From JBKCUK01 sp046318415 (GTDB lineage Bacteria > Pseudomonadota > Alphaproteobacteria > Caedimonadales > Caedimonadaceae): a DNA stretch of 14,564 nucleotides. Every line of letters starts with the position of its first letter. The first letter of the stretch is position 1. The DNA is taken from NCBI GenBank assembly GCA_046318415.1, contig JBKCUK010000001.1, positions 1-14,564 of the forward strand, read 5' to 3'. The notes under the pieces are model-generated. The model worked only from the letters and a program-made list of their open reading frames with translations. It ran no database searches and was not told where the DNA came from. A program made the position numbers and the translations under genes. Below are positions 1-6,379 of the stretch, in pieces.

Positions 1-157
1 TGACCTGCAACACGGCATCCTCAGGCAGATCATCAAAGCGCGTTGACTGCGCAGACAAATCCTCCAAGTCCGGCACTTCCGTTGCTTGCAGGGTGGATAG
101 GGAAGATCCCAACAAGGTGAAAAGGCCCAGTGTGCGCGTGATGCGAGAAAATGTCAT
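1..157 (-). CDS. Secreted protein, N-terminal part only (runs off left edge)
   Basis: This is a partial gene; only the first 52 residues lie in the window. The start ATG at 157-155 is preceded on the minus strand by AAGGA about 8 bases upstream. The product begins MTFSRITRTLGLFTLLGSSL, with a basic n-region and a hydrophobic core, and a likely signal-peptidase site after LQA near residue 25. The mature part starts acidic (EVPDLEDL) and then reads FDDLPEDAVLQV at residues 41-52. That resembles the opening helix of an F-box (LPxDxLLxI), a motif known in effectors of amoeba symbionts. Only a dozen residues are visible, so the F-box reading is speculative. Secretion is well supported; the function is unknown. 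Confidence 0.75.
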   Translation of the reverse strand, partial: MTFSRITRTLGLFTLLGSSLSTLQATEVPDLEDLSAQSTRFDDLPEDAVLQV

Positions 158-192
158 GATGAATCCTTATTGATAAACCGGAATGAAAACAG

Positions 193-221
193 CACCTAAC
201 TTATGTTAGTCTTTTTGTCAA
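193..221 (-). promoter_or_regulatory. Putative promoter of the left-edge secreted protein
   Basis: On the minus strand a perfect -35 box TTGACA (221-216) is followed 17 bases later by TAGGTG (198-193), a weak -10. A short near-palindrome CTAAC-TTAT-GTTAG (196-209) overlaps the spacer and could be an operator. The distance to the ATG at 157 is about 35 bases. The -35 is convincing; the -10 is not. Confidence 0.4.
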
Positions 222-280
222 TAAAAAAGTCTGAAGCGTTGGTGGCGAAGAGACCGCTCGCGTGGAAGGAGGCTCACAGC

Positions 281-425
281 CTGGATCGCCATGCGCGATT
301 CCCTCGCTCGCGATGACGAGGGTGTTCAAGGTGCCGACAGACGCCATGGCAAGAGGGGGTGTAGGGCGCGTGCACTCTTTGTTCGTCATTACGAGGAGGC
401 CATTGGCCAGCGTGGCAATCCATGG
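281..425. repeat. Inverted pair of dispersed-repeat-like arms
   Basis: The right arm (about 382-425) contains TCGTCATTACGAGGAG and then TGGCAATCCATGG. The left arm (about 281-320), read on the minus strand, contains TCGTCATCGCGAGCGAG and then TGGCGATCCAG. The arms are therefore imperfect inverted copies around roughly 60 bases of unrelated sequence. The CGTCATTGCGAG...GGCAATCC wording is typical of intergenic repeats scattered through many bacterial genomes, by recollection rather than search. Short open frames across it look like chance. The rest of 158-514 holds no convincing gene. Confidence 0.55.
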
Positions 426-450
426 CTTAAGTGGCCATGGGCTGAATGAA

Positions 451-474
451 CTATATATAGTGGACTCTATATAG
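451..474. repeat. A+T-rich self-complementary pair CTATATATAG / CTATATAG
   Basis: CTATATATAG (451-460) and CTATATAG (467-474) are each palindromic and can also pair with one another around TGGACT. They lie between the inverted repeat arms and the tRNA 3' end. There is no T-run, so this is not a classical terminator. A second small feature here is a direct repeat CAGCGGT at 481-487 and 504-510, of unknown meaning. Confidence 0.35.
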
Positions 475-514
475 GGAAAACAGCGGTCAAAGATAAAAAG
501 TATCAGCGGTAAAA

Positions 515-601
515 TGGTGCCCCCGGGGAGAGTCGAACTCCCACGTCCTTCCGGACAACAGATTTTGAGTCTGCCGCGTCTGCCGGTTCCGCCACAGGGG
601 C
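515..601 (-). tRNA. tRNA-Leu (anticodon CAA)
   Basis: The minus strand folds as an 87-nt class II tRNA with encoded CCA. The acceptor arm GCCCCTG pairs with CGGGGGC (one G-T pair). The anticodon stem is GCAGA/TCTGT around the loop CTCAAAA, giving anticodon CAA, which reads UUG leucine codons. A long variable arm (TGTCCGGAAGGACGT region) and the T arm GGGAG-TTCGACT-CTCCC are present. The discriminator base is A and the CCA end is at 517-515. All features fit leucine. Confidence 0.95.
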
Positions 602-611
602 ATAGGCCCGC

Positions 612-639
612 ATCATAGCGTGTTCAGCACAAAGGTCAA
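612..639 (-). promoter_or_regulatory. Promoter of tRNA-Leu
   Basis: On the minus strand TTGACC (639-634) and TATGAT (617-612) are separated by 16 bases. This is a near-consensus sigma-70-type promoter, and the predicted transcription start is within about 10 bases of the tRNA 5' end at 601. Confidence 0.75.
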
Positions 640-707
640 GTTTTTCGTTGGTATTTTTTAATGAATATCCTATTTATGAAAGCAACCTGTGCTTAAAGGA
701 TGGAAAA

Positions 708-1289
708 GTGCTTAAAAAAAGCTATCAATGGATCTTGCAATACGCCGATCACCCCCGTGCTTACTGGGTGCTGATGGCCATTGCGTTTGCCGAGAGTTCC
801 ATCTTTCCGTTGCCCCCTGATCCCCTTTATATCGCCATGTTGGTGGGCAATCCAGAGCGGGCCTGGCGCTTGGCCACGGGGATGACTGTGGCCTCGGTCG
901 TTGGCGGTATCGTCGGGTATGGTATTGGCTGGGGACTTTATGAGTCTTTGGGCAGCTGGATCATTGAGTCTTACCAGCTCAGTGAGCGATTTGCCGCCAT
1001 GCAGGAGGATTTTCGCACTTGGGGCTTTTGGATTGTGGCCCTCAAGGGGTTAACGCCGATTCCCTATAAGCTGGTCACCATTGCAAGCGGTGTTGCAGGT
1101 CTTAATTTAGCCACTTTTATCATCGCCTCGATCATTGCACGCGGGTTTCGTTTTTTCTTGCTGGCTTTTCTTTTTAAACGCTATGGCCTGGTCGTGCGCG
1201 AGCAGCTTGAGAAAAACTTGGGATTGTGGACAGCATCGATGCTCATTGCCCTTGTCCTGGGCTTTGTTATCGTCAAATATATGATTTAG
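708..1289 (+). CDS. yqaA: YqaA/DedA-family membrane protein
   Basis: This is a 193-residue inner-membrane protein of the YqaA branch of the DedA/SNARE-associated superfamily. Its exact substrate is uncertain; DedA relatives are linked to lipid scrambling and envelope homeostasis. Visible hallmarks are AFAESSIFPLPPD near residues 27-39, a glycine-rich membrane segment (VVGGIVGYGIGWG) and GLTPIPYKLVTIASG. The last two resemble the re-entrant-loop motifs of DedA proteins. I chose GTG at 708 because AAAGGA lies 7 bases before it; the upstream in-frame TTG at 648 has no ribosome site and would add an unusual N-terminal extension. dsbB follows after about 40 bases, a YqaA-DsbB pairing I recall from other alphaproteobacteria. 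The three plus-strand genes here probably form one operon. Confidence 0.85.
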   Translation: MLKKSYQWILQYADHPRAYWVLMAIAFAESSIFPLPPDPLYIAMLVGNPERAWRLATGMTVASVVGGIVGYGIGWGLYESLGSWIIESYQLSERFAAMQEDFRTWGFWIVALKGLTPIPYKLVTIASGVAGLNLATFIIASIIARGFRFFLLAFLFKRYGLVVREQLEKNLGLWTASMLIALVLGFVIVKYMI

Positions 1290-1331
1290 AGTACTACTAT
1301 CGACGCCCTAACTGAAGTGAAGGTCGTACCT

Positions 1332-1817
1332 ATGTTCCACATGCGTTTCACGGTTGCCGGCCTTTTGGCAGCCAGCGTTGGATCGCTGGCCATGGCTTTG
1401 TTTTTCGAGCACCGCCTTGGTCTGGCGCCGTGTGTTCTGTGCTATTATCAGCGGGGTCTGTTTTTCCTTCTCATGCTGACCTCCCTCACGGCGCTGCTGT
1501 GCTTTGAAAAACTGAGTCGGCGGGCGCACCTGACCCTCACCATGGGGCCTTTGGGCGCCATCTTTTCTCTCTCCACCTACCAAAGCCTGATCGAGCGACA
1601 CATCCTGGACCTGCCGCAGGCCTGCCGTGGGAGCCTCAGCCAGTGGAGCTCGGTGGACCAACTTCGTGAACAAATGCTCAAGAAACCTCTGCCCGCCTGC
1701 GATGTGGTGCAGTGGCAGGTTTTTGGGTTGTCGCTGTCAGACCTCGCCGTGATCTTCGCGGTAGGCGCGGGTATTTGGGTCTGGTTATCTTATCAAAGGA
1801 TGCATCATGCCCAATAG
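1332..1817 (+). CDS. dsbB: Disulfide bond formation protein B
   Basis: DsbB is an inner-membrane protein that reoxidises DsbA and passes electrons to ubiquinone. The 161-residue product has four hydrophobic segments and both redox cysteine pairs. PCVLCYYQR puts Cys34 and Cys37 in the first periplasmic loop, and Cys98 (QACRG) and Cys123 (PACDV) lie in the second. The loop between the last two also carries the usual Pro and hydrophobic residues. I prefer ATG 1332, with GAAGG 8 bases upstream, over GTG 1317. The last 11 bases overlap coq7, which makes a ubiquinone precursor and so is related to DsbB's electron acceptor. No DsbA is present in the window. Confidence 0.92.
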   Translation: MFHMRFTVAGLLAASVGSLAMALFFEHRLGLAPCVLCYYQRGLFFLLMLTSLTALLCFEKLSRRAHLTLTMGPLGAIFSLSTYQSLIERHILDLPQACRGSLSQWSSVDQLREQMLKKPLPACDVVQWQVFGLSLSDLAVIFAVGAGIWVWLSYQRMHHAQ

Positions 1818-2367
1818 ATCCTACGAGCGTTTTCCAGGAGACCGCAGTAAGCAAGAAGTCCTCGCCAGCATGTTGCGGGTTGACCATGCAGGTGAGTATG
1901 GGGCGGTGCGCATTTACCAGGGTCAATTGGACGCGCTTCGCGGTCAGCCGGACACGCAACAAGAGGTCCAGCATATGCTGGCGCAAGAACAAGTCCACCT
2001 GACCACTTTCGACGCGCTTTTAGCGGCGCGTGGGGTGTCGCCCACCAAGCTGCAGCCCTTGTGGCATCACGCCGCCTATGCCATGGGTTGGCTCACCGCA
2101 AGACTTGGGGCCGAGGCCGCCATGGCCTGCACGGTTGCCGTTGAAGAAGTGATCGACCGCCACTATCAAGAGCAAATGGATACCCTTGCGGATTTGCCAG
2201 AGGAAAGCGAGCTGAAGGCTACCATCGCCAAGTTTCGTGAAGAAGAATTGGAGCATCGGGATTTGGGCCTGCAGCAGGGCGCGCAACAAGCCCCCCTTTA
2301 CCCCGTTTTAAAAGCTGCGGTGGGTGCTGCGACCCGTCTTGCCATCTTCCTCTCAAAGCGCGTCTAA
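1807..2367 (+). CDS. coq7: Demethoxyubiquinone hydroxylase (3-demethoxyubiquinol 3-hydroxylase)
   Basis: Coq7 is a di-iron membrane-bound monooxygenase that carries out the last ring hydroxylation of ubiquinone synthesis. The 186-residue protein shows the full carboxylate-bridged ligand set: Glu30 (HAGEYGAVRIY), Glu61 and His64 (EQVH), Glu113/114 (AVEEVIDRHY), and Glu147 with His150 (EEELEHRD). The length matches the compact alphaproteobacterial form with two repeated helical halves. AAAGGA lies 6 bases before the ATG. It overlaps the end of dsbB by 11 bases, suggesting translational coupling. Its stop is 8 bases from the stop of the converging parE, with no terminator visible between them. 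Confidence 0.95.
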   Translation: MPNRSYERFPGDRSKQEVLASMLRVDHAGEYGAVRIYQGQLDALRGQPDTQQEVQHMLAQEQVHLTTFDALLAARGVSPTKLQPLWHHAAYAMGWLTARLGAEAAMACTVAVEEVIDRHYQEQMDTLADLPEESELKATIAKFREEELEHRDLGLQQGAQQAPLYPVLKAAVGAATRLAIFLSKRV

Positions 2368-2375
2368 AGGGTAGC

Positions 2376-4370
2376 TTAAGCGTCGACCATCTCTACAAAA
2401 CGGGCGTTGTTCTGGATAAAAGCATAGCGGCGCTCGGCTTTGCGCCCCATCAGGCTTTCCACGAACTCGGCGATTTCAAAGTCGCGCTCTTCACCAAAAG
2501 ACGCCAAAAAAGCTTCTTGGGGCAGTTGCACTCGGAGCAGCGTGCGGGTTTTGGGATCCATGGTGGTCTCTTTCAGCTGCTGCCAGCTCATCTCGCCCAG
2601 GCCTTTGAAGCGGCTGATCTCGATTTTACCTTTGCCGGTCAGCGTGCTTTTAATCAGGGCGTCGCGGTGGGCATCATCCCGGGCATAGACACTTTTGGTG
2701 CCTTGGGTCAGGCGATAGAGGGGGGGCTGTGCTAAATAGATGCGACCATGTTCCAGCAGTGGGCGCATTTCTTGGAAAAAGAAGGTCATTAGCAGCGAGG
2801 CAATGTGCGCCCCGTCCACGTCCGCATCGGTCATGATAACCACACGCCCATAGCGAAGGGCGCCCACATCACAGCTTTTCCCCACGCCACAGCCAAGGGC
2901 TTTGCCAAGATCGGAGAGTTCTTGGTTGGCGCGCATTTTATCCGAAGAGGCGCTGGCCACGTTCAGGATCTTGCCGCGAAGAGGTAAAACCGCTTGGGTT
3001 TTACGATCGCGGGCTTGCTTAGCCGAGCCGCCTGCCGAATCCCCTTCCACAAGGAACAATTCGGTCTCATCGGGATCTTCGCTCATGCAATCGGCAAGCT
3101 TGCCGGGAAGGCGCAAGCGTTTGGTGGCGGACTGGCGTTGCACATCGCGGCTTTGCTTGCGGCGTAGGCGCTCATCCGCCCGCTCGACCACAAACTCCAG
3201 CAAGGCTTCCGCCTCTTCCTTGTGGGTGGCGAGCCAATGCTCAAACCGGTCTTTCAGGGCATTTTCAACCGCACGGGTGGCCTCTGGCGAGACCAGCTTT
3301 TCCTTCGTCTGGCCCTGGAAGTGGGGACCGCGCATGAACACCGAGAAAATAATTTGTGCGCCTTCAAGGCAATCATCGGGGGTGACTTGAGCAATTTTAC
3401 GGTTCCCCAACCGCTCGCCGTGGGCGCGAAGGGCCTTGGTAATAGCTTGCCTTAGACCCGTTTCATGGGTGCCGCCCAAGGGGGTGTGTACGGTGTTACA
3501 ATAAGACGATAGATGTGTCTCTTCCGCCCGTGCCCAGGCGCAAGCCCACTCGATACGCCCACTGCTTTCTGAAAACTCCGCTTCTCCGGCGAACAGCATG
3601 CTGGTGACCAGGTCTTTGCCCTGTAGGGCCTCCGCCAGCGAATCCTTGAGACCTCCTGGGAAGTGGAGGGTATCGCTTTCCGGTGGCTTTCCCTCTTCCT
3701 TGATAAGAACGGGATCACAGCGCCAGCGGATCTCCACCCCCTTGAAAAGGTAAGCCTTCGAGCGCGCCAAGCGATAGACCATCTGGGGCTTGAAATGGTG
3801 GTCGCCAAAAATATCTGGATCGGGGTGAAAGCGAATACGGGTGCCCCGTCGCCGAGGTTCTTCTTGAATGACGGTGAGGGGGCCCTGCGGCACGCCGCGC
3901 ACATACGTCTGCTGCCATAGCTTCTTATCGCGCACCACCTCGATAACAAGATGATCCGATAGGGCGTTCACCACAGATAAACCCACACCATGCAAGCCGC
4001 CTGATGTTTCATAGGCGTCACCGCCAAACTTACCGCCCGAGTGGAGGGTGGTCAAAATCACCTCAAGGGCCGATTGTTTGGGAAACTTGGGATGGGGATC
4101 GACAGGAATACCGCGACCATTATCGGTAATCCCAACCGAGCCATCGGCAAACAGCTCCAGGTGAATGGTGCTGGCGTGTCCGGCCACGGCCTCGTCCATG
4201 GCGTTGTCGAGGATCTCGGCCACCATGTGATGCAAGGCGCGCTCGTCCGTGCCGCCAATATACATGCCGGGGCGACGGCGTACGGGTTCAAGACCCTCTA
4301 AGACCTCGATATCTTCTGCCGTATAGGTGGTCTTGGTGGCAACGCGAGTATTATTAAAAAGATCTGTCAT
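2376..4370 (-). CDS. parE: DNA topoisomerase IV subunit B
   Basis: ParE is the ATPase subunit of topoisomerase IV, which with ParC decatenates daughter chromosomes. The 664-residue protein has a GHKL ATPase domain first: catalytic Glu52 and Asn56 in AEILDNAMDEA, DNGRGIPVD around residue 83, and GGLHGVGLSVVNALS. The transducer domain follows. The TOPRIM domain has EGDSAGGSAKQ at Glu442 and the metal-binding Asp515/517/519 in TDADVDGAH. The C-terminal RFKGLGEM and MGRKAERR region and the overall length fit ParE better than the longer GyrB. GAGGA stands about 9 bases before the ATG. It is transcribed divergently from the HIG1 gene; parC is not in the window. Confidence 0.95.
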   Translation of the reverse strand: MTDLFNNTRVATKTTYTAEDIEVLEGLEPVRRRPGMYIGGTDERALHHMVAEILDNAMDEAVAGHASTIHLELFADGSVGITDNGRGIPVDPHPKFPKQSALEVILTTLHSGGKFGGDAYETSGGLHGVGLSVVNALSDHLVIEVVRDKKLWQQTYVRGVPQGPLTVIQEEPRRRGTRIRFHPDPDIFGDHHFKPQMVYRLARSKAYLFKGVEIRWRCDPVLIKEEGKPPESDTLHFPGGLKDSLAEALQGKDLVTSMLFAGEAEFSESSGRIEWACAWARAEETHLSSYCNTVHTPLGGTHETGLRQAITKALRAHGERLGNRKIAQVTPDDCLEGAQIIFSVFMRGPHFQGQTKEKLVSPEATRAVENALKDRFEHWLATHKEEAEALLEFVVERADERLRRKQSRDVQRQSATKRLRLPGKLADCMSEDPDETELFLVEGDSAGGSAKQARDRKTQAVLPLRGKILNVASASSDKMRANQELSDLGKALGCGVGKSCDVGALRYGRVVIMTDADVDGAHIASLLMTFFFQEMRPLLEHGRIYLAQPPLYRLTQGTKSVYARDDAHRDALIKSTLTGKGKIEISRFKGLGEMSWQQLKETTMDPKTRTLLRVQLPQEAFLASFGEERDFEIAEFVESLMGRKAERRYAFIQNNARFVEMVDA

Positions 4371-4434
4371 CTTGTCGGTTCCTCATTGCCAATGATCTGC
4401 TACAATCACGCCAACAGATTGAGGGAGTATGCCC

Positions 4435-4629
4435 ATGAAATCCATGTTTAGTTATCTAACGATTGGGGCCTTGGTTGCAACTGCAATCACAATGATTTTA
4501 GGAATGGTCGAGCTTTTTTCAAAATCCAAGGATCGCCGGCGCAGTAATCAACTGATGCGGTGGCGGGTGATTTTACAGGGAATTACCCTGGCTCTTTTTG
4601 CAGCTATGTTAATGGTAGGACATAAATAA
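4435..4629 (+). CDS. HIG1-domain twin-helix small membrane protein
   Basis: This is a 64-residue protein with two hydrophobic helices (about 6-27 and 45-62) joined by a basic loop. The loop and second helix carry RRRSNQLMRWRVILQ (residues 34-48), the signature of the HIG_1_N (hypoxia-induced gene 1) domain. Mitochondrial relatives associate with respiratory supercomplexes; the bacterial role is not established. I chose ATG 4435 because GAGGGA lies 8 bases upstream, too close to serve the ATG at 4429. The next gene begins 1 base after the stop. In many alphaproteobacteria this small gene sits directly before a PduO-type adenosyltransferase, as it does here. Confidence 0.85.
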   Translation: MKSMFSYLTIGALVATAITMILGMVELFSKSKDRRRSNQLMRWRVILQGITLALFAAMLMVGHK

Positions 4630-4630
4630 G

Positions 4631-5194
4631 ATGGTTCAACTGACACGCATTTATACCCGAGGGGGCGATAAGGGAAAAACCTCCCTTGGCAATGGCCAGC
4701 GCCTGAGCAAACACCACTTGCGCATCGAAGCTATTGGTACGGTGGACGAGGCTAATGCGACGCTTGGCTTAGCCCGTTTATATGTCGCGCCAGAAATGGA
4801 TGTGATTTTGCAACGCATTCAAAATGACTTGTTTGATTTAGGCGCAGACCTTTGCATGCCAACAGATCCGGAAGGGTATGAACCCCTAAGAATTGTGGCA
4901 AGCCAGGTGGATCGTCTCGAGCAAGAAATCGATGCGATGAATGCCAAACTCCAACCCCTTAATTCATTTATCTTGCCAGGAGGCACCCCTGCAAGTTCCT
5001 ACCTGCACCTGTGTCGCACCATTGTGCGCCGCGCCGAGCGCATCACGGTGGCCTTGGGCGATAACGAGCCCGTCAATCCAGAGGTTTTGCGCTATCTTAA
5101 CCGTTTATCTGACCATCATTTTGTGATGGGACGTTATCTCAATAATTTCGGTGCGGGTGACGTCCTTTGGCAGCCCGGAAAAGAACGGGTATAG
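4631..5194 (+). CDS. PduO-type ATP:cob(I)alamin adenosyltransferase
   Basis: This enzyme transfers the adenosyl group of ATP to cob(I)alamin, making adenosylcobalamin for enzymes such as methylmalonyl-CoA mutase or class II ribonucleotide reductase. The 187-residue product has the usual motifs in order: an ATP-binding TRGGDKGKTSLGNG at residues 8-21, GTVDEANATLG, FILPGG, and CRTIVRRAER with YLNRLSDHHFV near the C-terminus. The length is typical of the single-domain family. It starts 1 base after the HIG1 stop, so the two are co-transcribed. In many alphaproteobacteria the next genes are etfB and etfA, by recollection; here they are absent and a 267-base gap follows. No cobalamin biosynthesis or B12-dependent enzyme gene is visible, so B12 may be salvaged. 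Confidence 0.93.
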   Translation: MVQLTRIYTRGGDKGKTSLGNGQRLSKHHLRIEAIGTVDEANATLGLARLYVAPEMDVILQRIQNDLFDLGADLCMPTDPEGYEPLRIVASQVDRLEQEIDAMNAKLQPLNSFILPGGTPASSYLHLCRTIVRRAERITVALGDNEPVNPEVLRYLNRLSDHHFVMGRYLNNFGAGDVLWQPGKERV

Positions 5195-5461
5195 AAGAAT
5201 TATACCACGGTGTTGCTGGATTGCAGCCTCCCTTGATTTCTCTCTTCGTAGGTAAAGTGAGATTTCGTCCTGCTGCAGCGCGCGCACTGTATCGCCATCA
5301 TGGCGCCAGGAACAAATGGGCATGACAAGCTGCTGTTTTGTGCCCCGAAGAGCTCTCTTCGGAGAATGAATAGCCTCTGATTTACGTCGCGTGTACCATG
5401 CGGATGGTTGTTTATTTTAATTTGCGCCTCTTTGATTAGCACTATGAAGTTAGCAGAGCCT
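5195..5461. other. Non-coding gap with a short perfect hairpin
   Basis: I see no convincing gene in this gap between the converging adenosyltransferase and repeat-protein genes. A weak hairpin GGTATA/TATACC (5188-5206) sits on the adenosyltransferase stop codon. A stronger one, CCGAAGA-GCTC-TCTTCGG, lies at 5345-5362 but has no T-run on either side. An 80-codon minus frame at 5200-5442 shows no ribosome site or domain and looks like chance. Confidence 0.4.
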
Positions 5462-6298
5462 TTATTGGCCGTATTTGTTTGCTATATTAAGGTAGCGCTG
5501 ATAAGATTCGTGATTGTCCTCGAAGCGTATGGATAATCTCACAAGAAAATTATGTCTAAAAACCCCGTCTCTCAATGCGAGCTCAAGTTGTGGCAGAATG
5601 GCGGTTTCGTGCGAAGTACCGATTAAATCAGCAAATGTAACCCCGTCTCGATAACCTTTCTCGATCGCAAATAAGCTGTAACGTTGATAAAAAACATCGT
5701 CTTCCCCAAAGCGCCGCAACCTGCGCATCAAATCAAATCTAAATTCCTCATCACTCATGGCAGCCTCAAGTTGTGGGATGATCCAGGTTTCGTATGGCGT
5801 GCCGATGAGCTCTGCAAACATGTAAAAATCAATGTCGCCATGTATGATTGCAAGCGCGCAATAATGGTGATGAACGTCGCGGTACTCACCAAAACGCCCG
5901 TGTATGCAAGACATAATTTCCTCTCTGGAATCCTCATCAACTATGACAGCTTCGATATCCGCCTTAAAAGCCAATTCGTAAGGTGTCCCGATCATCGCTG
6001 CTAGGGCAGGGTTAAGTCCCAAAGCCGCGAACGAATCTTCGTTAAGAAAGCTTCTTAAAAAAACTTTTCTTAAATTAAGATCTATGGCCAGTTTTTTGAT
6101 GACTGCCGCCTGAAAGCCTTGACGTGTTAGGTTGTCCGTTACATCTATTGCAAATTCTGGGTGTTGAACCACGAGAGATTTGATATGTTCCACCTCATCA
6201 CCATCGAAGTCAAATTTATGCAAAGCACACCCGAAGACTTGTTTACTGCACAGTAAACAGACAAAAGCGAGACTTCTTATTGTGTTAAATTTAGTCAA
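5462..6298 (-). CDS. Secreted protein with tandem 61-62-residue repeats
   Basis: I do not recognise this 278-residue protein. I chose the TTG start at 6298 because AAGGA lies exactly 8 bases before it; this gives a compact signal peptide (TKFNTIRSLAFVCLLC). The in-frame ATG at 6322 has no ribosome site and lies 4 bases from a terminator. VFGC at residues 21-24 is a borderline lipobox, so a lipoprotein is possible. Three repeats begin at IGTPYE 103, IGTPYE 165 and IGTSHE 226. Each has an IxPQLExA helix, a Phe-Arg segment, an R-L-x-x-R-F motif and a Tyr-rich end (YQRY in two of the three). A degenerate fourth unit may precede them (about 62-99). The all-helical look suggests a superhelical scaffold. 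The gene is A+T-richer than its neighbours. A host-interaction role is inference only. Confidence 0.75.
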   Translation of the reverse strand: MTKFNTIRSLAFVCLLCSKQVFGCALHKFDFDGDEVEHIKSLVVQHPEFAIDVTDNLTRQGFQAAVIKKLAIDLNLRKVFLRSFLNEDSFAALGLNPALAAMIGTPYELAFKADIEAVIVDEDSREEIMSCIHGRFGEYRDVHHHYCALAIIHGDIDFYMFAELIGTPYETWIIPQLEAAMSDEEFRFDLMRRLRRFGEDDVFYQRYSLFAIEKGYRDGVTFADLIGTSHETAILPQLELALRDGVFRHNFLVRLSIRFEDNHESYQRYLNIANKYGQ

Positions 6299-6326
6299 GG
6301 TAATTTTCCTTGCTATCTGCATTCAG

Positions 6327-6359
6327 AAAAAAGCCCCAAGGTTTTCCTTGGGGCTTTTT
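6327..6359 (-). terminator. Rho-independent terminator after fabH
   Basis: A perfect stem, AAAAAGCCCCAAGG against CCTTGGGGCTTTTT, closes around a 4-base loop. On the minus strand the stem is followed by a T-run, ending the rpmF-plsX-fabH transcript 20 bases past the fabH stop. The structure is symmetrical and could work in both directions. It ends only 28 bases before the start of the next minus-strand gene. Confidence 0.9.
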
Positions 6360-6379
6360 CTATGTGAAGAAACAAAAAT

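Noticed and set aside
262..474. Plus-strand 70-codon frame and the antisense frame at 201-389
   Set aside because: Both run through the inverted repeat arms, have no ribosome site and no protein-like domain.
481..510. CAGCGGT direct repeats next to the tRNA as a possible integration scar
   Set aside because: Only 7 bases long, both on one side of the tRNA, with no integrase or tRNA fragment nearby.
3452..3949. Long second frame on the parE strand
   Set aside because: It lies wholly inside parE in another frame, which has full catalytic motifs.
5200..5442. Minus-strand 80-codon frame
   Set aside because: No ribosome site, no recognisable domain, and it spans the hairpin; its residues read like untranslated sequence.
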